A stretch of DNA of 64,000 bases, taken from contig NC_065872.1 of the NCBI RefSeq assembly GCF_933775445.1, forward strand, positions 9,610,001-9,674,000, read 5' to 3'. Positions 57,631 to 64,000 of this stretch are shown piece by piece. The stretch is from Argentina anserina (taxonomy: Eukaryota > Streptophyta > Magnoliopsida > Rosales > Rosaceae). A program made the position numbers and the translations under genes. The notes below the pieces were generated by a model. It was not told the DNA's origin, made no database searches, and saw only the letters and a list, made by a program, of their open reading frames with translations. Numbering within the stretch: position 1 is the first letter of the stretch; each line of letters starts with the position of its first letter.

Positions 57631-58639
57631 GATCATGTAACTACGTAAGTAACTAATTATGTAATCGACCATGTAACTACTCAAGTAACTCACAACTGAC
57701 AACGTCTGAAAGATAAGAACAACTACCGAGACTATCATATAACTATTAAAGTAACTGGTCTAGCGACTACTCAAACTAATTAAGTAACTACGTAAGTAAA
57801 CAATCATGTAATCGACCATGTAACATTTTCAAGTATGGTAACCACCAAAAAACTATTCAAGTATGGTAACTACTTAAGTAACTCGCAATGTGACTAATCA
57901 AGTAGCTCACTTGATAATGTAACTAGCCACATAACTAGACTTGTAACATTATTGGTAACTGTACGTACATACAATTGTATTAGTAACAGTTTGATAGCTA
58001 TGATACTAACTTTGTTGGTATTGAGTAACTGACTTGTATACTGACATTGAGTAACTATCTATGTAACTTTATTTACCTGTTAATATTCACCATTATTTTC
58101 TACTTTGCTCCACCAAATATGATCGATTTCTAATCGAGAAACAGAAATAACCACAAGTATTAAACATATACGCGAATTAGAATTGTAAATTTGTCATTGA
58201 AATCTTCAAGCTCGGTGAGTAAGAATCATTGACATTACATAGCTATCTATGTGATTGCCTCCATATACATACAAAGTTTAAGGCTTCAAATCTCGTCTAG
58301 TAACTCATTTTGACTAGGTGACAGTTACTTGGGTAATTACCTGTGCAGTTACTGATGATATCATGTAACTGTCGCGATAATTGTATAATAACTCTCTGAT
58401 AGTATTGAGTAACTATATCAGTAACTACCTAAATTTCTATTTAACACTGCTATACAATCATTGAAAAAGTGGAATGTTGCTGAAAATGTAGCTATAGCAG
58501 TAAGTACCAAGCTACTGGCCATGCTGTTGGTTCTGAAGATGTAACTGTAGTGATAACTACCATGCTATTGTCATGTTGTTGGTTCTGGAAATGTCTTCAA
58601 TTGCCCATAAGGTAACTAACTGATAACTGTAGGTTTGTG

Positions 58640-60215
58640 CCTTTAATCAGAACTTTAGTTTGAGAATAATAGGCTTTTCTACATTCACAACCTCATTGAG
58701 TACTTTTATCAAATACCTCATATGCATTATTTTTATGTGTTAAGAACAATAACAATCGAGCAAGGTCAATGTCGAACCAAAGAGCTGTGATTGAATTACA
58801 ACCATCAAATCATCATACATATTCAAATTCATAAATAACAATCAAATTTGAGATAAACAAAAATTATAGACAACCTTACTTTGAACATGGCTGCAAATCA
58901 AAAGAATTTGATGGTTGATGTGTCGTTGAAGCCACGTCTCACCTATATTGTCACCGATTTTGAGGGGATAACTCTGGAGGAGTCAAGATCGATGCCATGC
59001 TTCTAATCAGTGCTTAGAGATCTAGAACTCTGAGTCGTCGTTGTCGTTGTCGACCTCCGAGTCATCGTTCTCGAAAACTTAGACCTTCACCTAACCTCCT
59101 CCTCCTTTTGTTTCATCGCAAGCAGAGCCATTGGAGTTGGTGATGGATCCATACATCACGAGGAAGGGAAATGTGCTAGTGGGGATTCCGACAAGGATGA
59201 GAGATGAGATAGGTCAGAGGATATCTCGTCGGCCAATTCAGTGACTCTGGTGGTAATGATCTGGTCTTCAGGTTCATGCTTTATGGAGAGAGAGAGAATG
59301 AAGCATGAAAAAGAAGAAGAAATGGTATAAATGTCAAATAAAAAATTACAAATTACCATATTTTATCATTTTATAAAAAGAAATGGACATTTTTATCATT
59401 AATACCCTTTAGTAAATGATCTTTTTATCAAGTGATAAACAAGGACTTTTTTTATATATTTTGACTTTAAAATAGCATTTTTCAATAATATTTTCAATTT
59501 CACAAGAGTTTTGGTTGACAATATTACTTCTCTTTGTAATAGTATAGATAACTAGTGATTTGACGTCCAATGAGTCAAGGACCAAGCAGTCTCTGAAGAT
59601 ACTGGAAGCGTAAAAGTTATTATTTTTAACTTTGTATGTGCCCTTATATTTTTTTAATGCACTTAATTGTTTCATCAGTTAAAAAAACAAACAAACAAAC
59701 TTAGAAGCGTGAAAAGCTTACCACATCACAGCACCGAAGCACTACCATCGTTATCATTCTTGTTGTTACCGTGACCATGATTGTTGTCACCGACATCATC
59801 GTCATCATCAACAGAAGCATCCTCAACGTCTGTGCCGTACTAAATGTAACATAATTCGCCTGGGGTTTCAACGTGGAGAAAAGCTATTTTAGCCTTTTAG
59901 GCTCTTGCGAATTAAACGTTGGAGGGAACAAGAATTGCAACTTCCGGAGCAAAGTCCTCTGAGAGTCTGAGACATGGTAGATTATCGAGGTTCGACTGTT
60001 CCAACCAGCTAAAAAGATGTCATGATTTACCGCATTATCATCATCTTCCTCACACCTCATATATTATTGTATTGATTAGTTCTTTGTTTTATGTCAAGTA
60101 GTGGCTGTATTGGTGAAAGTCGACTCTAAAATCTTATTTAAAAGGCAAAGAAATTAGGCAACAAGTCGAGGCCATCTACAGCGGATCTCGATCAGTATGG
60201 TTACCGATTACGATT
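58640..60215 (-). other. Intergenic with weak gene-like fragments
   Basis: Two minus-strand patches look coding by composition. At about 59820-59710 there is an acidic stretch (VEDASVDDDDDVGDN and NNHGHGNNKNDND). At about 59290-59160 there is HEPEDQIITTRVTELADEI. A donor-like string also follows MDPSPTPMALLAMKQKEEE near 59142-59080. I cannot join them into one gene or name a family. Confidence 0.25.
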
Positions 60216-60319
60216 TGTCGGAGTGAATCACGGAGTAAATTATGTTAGATTAGGCTATATAATTATTGAATCTGTGTATGAATGTCATTAAGCAATAATC
60301 AATCTTCTTCAACTTGGTA

Positions 60320-60836
60320 TCAGAGCCTTCGTGCTCTGTTTTTTCTGGAATTTTTCCTGTTTTTTCCGGCCGGTTACCGCCTTTGAGCTCACCCGCTGCC
60401 TTACTGGTTTTCCGGCTCCCTTCCTGCTGCCCTCCGGCGCTCCGACCTGCGCCCTCCGACGCTCCGACCTGCCTCCTCCCGTCCGACTCCCTCACTGGTC
60501 TCCCTGCTCCTCCGACGCCGGGCAAACCCGACGACCTCCTGTCCACACTCGACCCGAAGTGGTCTCAGTCGCAGCTCCTCGCCGCCCCTCGCCGCTCCTC
60601 GCCGGACGTCCTCAGTCGCCGCTCCTCGCCGAAGCGTTTCTCAGATCGGCCTCTCTGCACCGACCCGGTTACAGTTCACCCCGGCCCAGCCCAAAATCCG
60701 CCCCTGCCCAAATTTCGACCCAGCACAGCCCAGCCCAGATTAGGTGTAACCCGACCCGGCCCGCTGACCCGACCTGACCCGGTCCGGCAAGAATCAGTCG
60801 TTTTTTTCCTATCTGTACATCCTCACCGTCAGTGGT
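60320..60836 (+). repeat. Pyrimidine- and CCG-rich leader replacing gag
   Basis: Between the primer site and pol lie about 500 bp of CTCCGACCTGC-type and GACCCGACC-type imperfect repeats. Pro/Ser/Arg-rich frames in all phases are compositional. No gag CCHC knuckle or capsid motif is visible. Confidence 0.65.
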
Positions 60837-61490
60837 ATGGCTTTCAATATTTCTCACTCTGTTAGTTCTGATACATGGATTATTGATTCTAGTGCATCTG
60901 ATCATATGACTTATGAAAAATCTTATTTTACCGTATTATCCCCTCCACCCGTACCCTATGTTACCAATGCTAATGGTCGGGGGTATCTGAGGGGCCGGTT
61001 GTTTCATCTGGATCTGACATACGCAGGGGAAAAACCAGGGGGAGAGTCTCATACCGCTTTACTCTCCACTTCTGACCAGTTAAGTGAAATTTGGTTATGG
61101 CATCGTCGCTTAGGGCATCCATCTTTTAGTGTTATGAAAAAATCCATGCCTACTTTGTTTATTAGTGTGGACGGGTCTTGTTTATGTTGTGAGACATGTG
61201 TTTTGGGCAAGAGTCATCGATCTACTTATTTCCCTAGTATTTATACTAAAAGTTTTCTTCCTTTTAAATTAATTCATTATGATGTTTGGGGACCCTTTAA
61301 AGAGTCTACTGTGTCAGGAATGCGTTATTTTGTGTCATTCATTGATGATTGCACACGTCTTTCATGGATTATTCTTCTTAAAAATAAAGATAAGGTTTTT
61401 CCAGCTTTTCGTGCCTTCCATGCCTCTGTCCAAACACAATATAATGCCACCATTCGAGTTCTTCGTTCTGATAATGGGGGGAATATGTGA
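60837..61490 (+). pseudogene. Copia protease and integrase, frameshifted
   Basis: The frame covers the protease motif WIIDSSASDHMT (the usual DSGA site reads DSSA), a shortened spacer, then the pre-integrase zinc region WHRRLGHPSF ... CLCCETCVLGK. The integrase core follows, with HYDVWGPF and RSDNGG carrying two catalytic Asp. The frame then ends at once; sequence for the remaining integrase, including the catalytic Glu region, continues in other phases up to about 61,900. The product would be an inactive integrase. The ATG at 60837 is a convenience; the original start lay in the lost gag-pro region. Confidence 0.85.
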
Positions 61491-62069
61491 ATCATGTCTT
61501 TCAGGAGTTCTTTAACACACACGGAATTGTTCATCAAACAACGTGTCCTTACACACCTGAGCCAAATGGGGTTTCTGAAAGAAAAAATCATCATTTACTT
61601 GATATGGCTCGATGTATTCTTTTTAGTGCCCACATGCCTAAATACCTTTAGGGTGATGCTGTCATTACTTCCGCCCACCTCATTAATCGTCTTCTATCTC
61701 GTGTTCTTCAGGGGAAAGTTCCATATGAGGTGCTTGCATCTCATGTCTCATTACCCTTTTTTCATAATCTTCATGCCCTTGTTTTCAGTTGTGTTGCTTT
61801 TGTTCATCTTCCACAACATCAGCGTTCTAAATTGGATGCCTGGGCAGTTAAATGTGTGTTTGTTGGGTACAGAGGACATCAGAAAGGGTACCGGTGCTAT
61901 CATCCCCCTACCCGGAAGTACTATGTCACTATGGATGTTACCTTTTTTAAGGACATGAGTTATTTTTCCTCTTCTGATACTGCTCTTCAGGGGGAGAATT
62001 CCTATTTTGAAGAGCTGTATCATGGAGAGGGGGAGACAAGTGAGCCAGTCAATATGGTAACAGGTTCCG

Positions 62070-62996
62070 TTGAGATTACCAAGGTATCAGCCACCGGAGG
62101 TCGTCACTCAAGAGATTGAGGCACCAGAAGCTGACAACATAACTGCCCCTCTTGTCTCCCGTACAACTGTTTATACCCCTGACCAATGCTCTCATGGTAC
62201 AGAAGATCACTCATCTGAGGTTAGTTATTCTATTAGGGATAATAGTAGACAATATGTTTTGCCAAATAGATCTACTCGGGGTCAACCAACAAAAAAATAT
62301 GAACCTACCCTTCAGACTAAAGCCAAGTATCATGTGGCAAATTTTATATCTACCAAAAGATTATCTAAGTCATATGAGTCATTTGTGAATCAAATATCTA
62401 CTGTATCAGTACCTAACAAAGTGCATGATGCATTGGGAGATCCAAAATTGAGGAAAGCAATGGAGGAAGAGATGGAAGCATTACAAAAGAACAATACTTG
62501 GGAACTTGTACCTCCACCATATGGCAAGAAGACTGTAGGATGTCGTTGGGTGTTTACAGTGAAGCATAATCCAGATGGGTCAGTAAGCCAGTATAAAGCA
62601 CGCCTAGTAGCGAAGGGGTTCACCCAGACATATGGCATAGACTATGATGAGACATTTGCACCTGTTGCAAAGATAAACATTATTCGGGTATTGCTCTCTG
62701 TTGCTGCTAACTTGAACTGGCCACTTAGGCAGTTTAATGTTAAGAATGCATTCCTTCATGGAGAACTAACAGAGGAAGTATACATGGATCTTCCGCCTGG
62801 ATATGTGGCCGCTTCTCCAAGTAACTCCGTATGCAGATTGAGAAAGTCTTTGTATGGTCTTAAACAGTCACCTCGTGCTTGGTTTGGAAGATTGTCACAA
62901 TTCATGAGGAAAATTGGCTACATGCAGAGTAATTCAGACCACATTATTTCTCAAACACCAAAAAGGGAAGGTAACAACCCTAATCATATATGTTGA
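62070..62996 (+). pseudogene. Copia reverse transcriptase, truncated
   Basis: The frame contains MEEEMEALQKNNTWELVPPP, GCRWVFTVKHNPDGSV, YKARLVAKGFTQTYGIDYDE, TFAPVAKI, FNVKNAFLHGEL (the first catalytic Asp of the usual DVKNAFLHG reads Asn) and SLYGLKQSPRAWF. It then shifts and stops before the catalytic YVDD box, which is present in another phase at about 62988-63002 (YVDDM). Both the Asn change and the shift would abolish polymerase activity. Confidence 0.9.
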
Positions 62997-63069
62997 CGAT
63001 ATGGTAGTTATTGGTAATGATACTATTGAAGTGGACAGATTATAAAAGCAGCTAGCCACAGAGTTTGAA

Positions 63070-63579
63070 ATGAAGGACCTAGGTACACTCAAGTATTTCT
63101 TGAGAATTGAGATAGCCTGGGGAAGTGATGGTATCTATATGTGTCAGAGGAAGTACATCCTTGATCTACTAATGGAGATAGGTATGTTAGATTGCACTCC
63201 AATTGATACTCCTATTGAGCAGAACCATCGGTTAGCAGAGTACCCAGATCAAGTGCCCACTGACAAAACTCGTTATCAGAGGCTAGTTGGACGCCTGATT
63301 TATTTGTCACACATCAAGCGAGATGTTACGTATGCAGTAAGTGTAGTGAGTCAGTTTATGCAGAATCCGAGTGTGGATCACATGGATGCTGTTGTGAGGA
63401 TTTTGAGGTACTTGAAGTCAGCTCCAGGGAGAGGAGTAATGTTTTCTAATCACAACAATATCCTTTTTGTTTCTATAGAAGAGCAACTTGCCGATATGCT
63501 CACAAAAGGAGTGTCTAAAAGGGCTTTTTATGATTCACTTAGCAAGTTGGGCATAGTTGATATGTATGCACCAACTTGA
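63070..63579 (+). pseudogene. Copia RT connection and RNase H, internally deleted
   Basis: It starts MKDLGTLKYFLRIEIAW and includes YQRLVGRLIYLSHIKRDVTYAVSVVSQFM and VVRILRYLKSAPGRGVMF. It then jumps from SNHNN directly to ILFVSIEEQLADMLTKGVSK, skipping the RNase H catalytic core (roughly 130 residues in intact relatives), and ends KLGIVDMYAPT just before the polypurine tract. Confidence 0.88.
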
Positions 63580-63714
63580 GGGGGAGTGTCGGCGTGAATC
63601 CGGCGTAAAACACGGGCCGTGATTCACGGAGTAAATTATGTTAGATTAGGCTATATAATTGTTGAATCTGTGTATGAATGTTATTAAGCAATAATCAATC
63701 TTCTTCAACTGGAT

Positions 63715-64000
63715 TAAATAGTTATAGAATATGATAGTTTCTTCTTCTATACAAAATTTTATAGTCCTCTATATATAAGTCTTGTATAGCTAGCTAGGCC
63801 ATGTTGATCGACATGAACATATAGTTTCGTGTCATCGATATGCTTCTCAGAACCGACATTTCTAAATTTGAAGAGTTGTCTGAAAAATAATTTAATAATT
63901 TAATGACGTTTGTATGAAAAGTCGTAGATATTGCTTTTGGATTTTATACTAGTAGATCATTTTTTTCCCAAGTGCACATTGTCTTCTTTCTTGTTGATTT
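63715..64000. other. AT-rich flank, nothing recognised
   Basis: The last ~290 bp contain no supported feature. Confidence 0.5.

Larger units (their letters stand above)
54680..58620. repeat. Dense GTAACT / AGTTAC hexamer field, partly 12-bp periodic
   Basis: A hand count gives roughly fifty GTAACT in about 2.9 kb of sequence (excluding the inserted Mutator-like element), plus further AGTTAC in the opposite sense near 57180-57500 and 58310-58400. In the best stretch, about 57601-57690, copies follow one another as GTAACT plus six variable bases, a 12-bp period. The hexamer would be expected about once by chance. The field also has a 184-bp tandem duplication and a dispersed duplication about 1.6 kb apart (GGCAACCATTT near 54855 and 56467). 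No long open frame is conserved. Confidence 0.9.
60216..63710 (+). mobile_element. Decayed Ty1/Copia element with very short LTRs (3.5 kb)
   Basis: The 5' LTR (60216-60314) and 3' LTR (63587-63710) begin TGTCGG and end TTCTTCAACT. The 5' copy lacks about 25 bp present in the 3' copy, and there are two substitutions. TGGTATCAGAGCC, the complement of the initiator tRNA-Met 3' end, follows the 5' LTR as primer site; GAGGGGGAG precedes the 3' LTR as polypurine tract. The flanks CGATT and GGATT are a 4/5 match for a target duplication. Gag is missing. Pol keeps protease, integrase and reverse transcriptase relics in broken frames. The organisation protease-integrase-RT-RNase H identifies Copia. 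Confidence 0.88.

Noticed and set aside
57601..57690. CRISPR-like array in the regular GTAACT stretch
   Set aside because: The repeat is only six bases with six-base gaps, and the context is plant nuclear DNA.
60314..60865. 183-codon Pro/Ser-rich frame before the Copia pol
   Set aside because: Compositional frame through CCG-rich repeats. It overlaps an equally long frame in another phase and has no gag motif.

Overview
This is gene-poor nuclear DNA of a eudicot plant. The evidence is a phytosulfokine precursor gene, a PHLOEM PROTEIN 2-LIKE A10-type gene, an RPS2-like NBS-LRR pseudogene, GT-AG introns, AT-rich intergenic sequence, and many Copia, Gypsy, hAT and Mutator-type elements. A member of the Rosaceae is plausible but cannot be proved from the sequence. 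No rRNA, tRNA, CRISPR or bacterial operon was seen.

Layout. 1-6.3 kb: the probable edge of a Gypsy-type element, a small gene-like fragment, a complete 2.5-kb solo LTR (TSD TGGGT) and a hAT MITE. 6.3-16.5 kb: a 10.2-kb decayed Copia element on the minus strand, bounded by ATTAT duplications, holding a foldback element, a hAT element (8-bp TSD) and, inside one LTR, a Mutator-like MITE (9-bp TSD). 17-27 kb: the genic island. It has an intact PP2-A10-like gene (+), a two-exon gene for a 65-residue membrane-anchored peptide (-) with a 2.6-kb repeat-filled intron, and a two-exon phytosulfokine precursor gene (-) with a clear YIYTQ. 28.7-33.2 kb: a ~507-bp tandem repeat (about 2.7 copies), the first copy of a duplicated Cys-rich gene, and a hAT element. 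34.4-41.1 kb: a non-autonomous Copia element whose two 184-bp LTRs differ at one position, with a very G-rich minisatellite in its leader. 41-46 kb: an exon fragment, a GC-rich palindrome, a second solo Gypsy LTR in inverted orientation, and a Copia solo LTR. 46-48.8 kb: an NBS-LRR pseudogene split by a 1.86-kb insertion. 50.9-53.5 kb: the second copy of the Cys-rich gene, split by a 1.4-kb hAT element that carries a foreign signal-peptide exon. 54.3-58.6 kb: a very small MITE, then a ~4-kb field packed with the hexamer GTAACT in both orientations, interrupted by a 1.08-kb Mutator-like element. 60.2-63.7 kb: a decayed Copia element on the plus strand with ~100-120-bp LTRs.

The three genes that look intact (PP2-A10-like, the 65-residue peptide, phytosulfokine) have no evident shared pathway. 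They sit together between blocks of transposons. The rest of the window records nested transposition: exact or near-exact target-site duplications delimit most elements and give a relative order of insertion. Boundaries and splice sites were read by eye; no alignment or database search was run.
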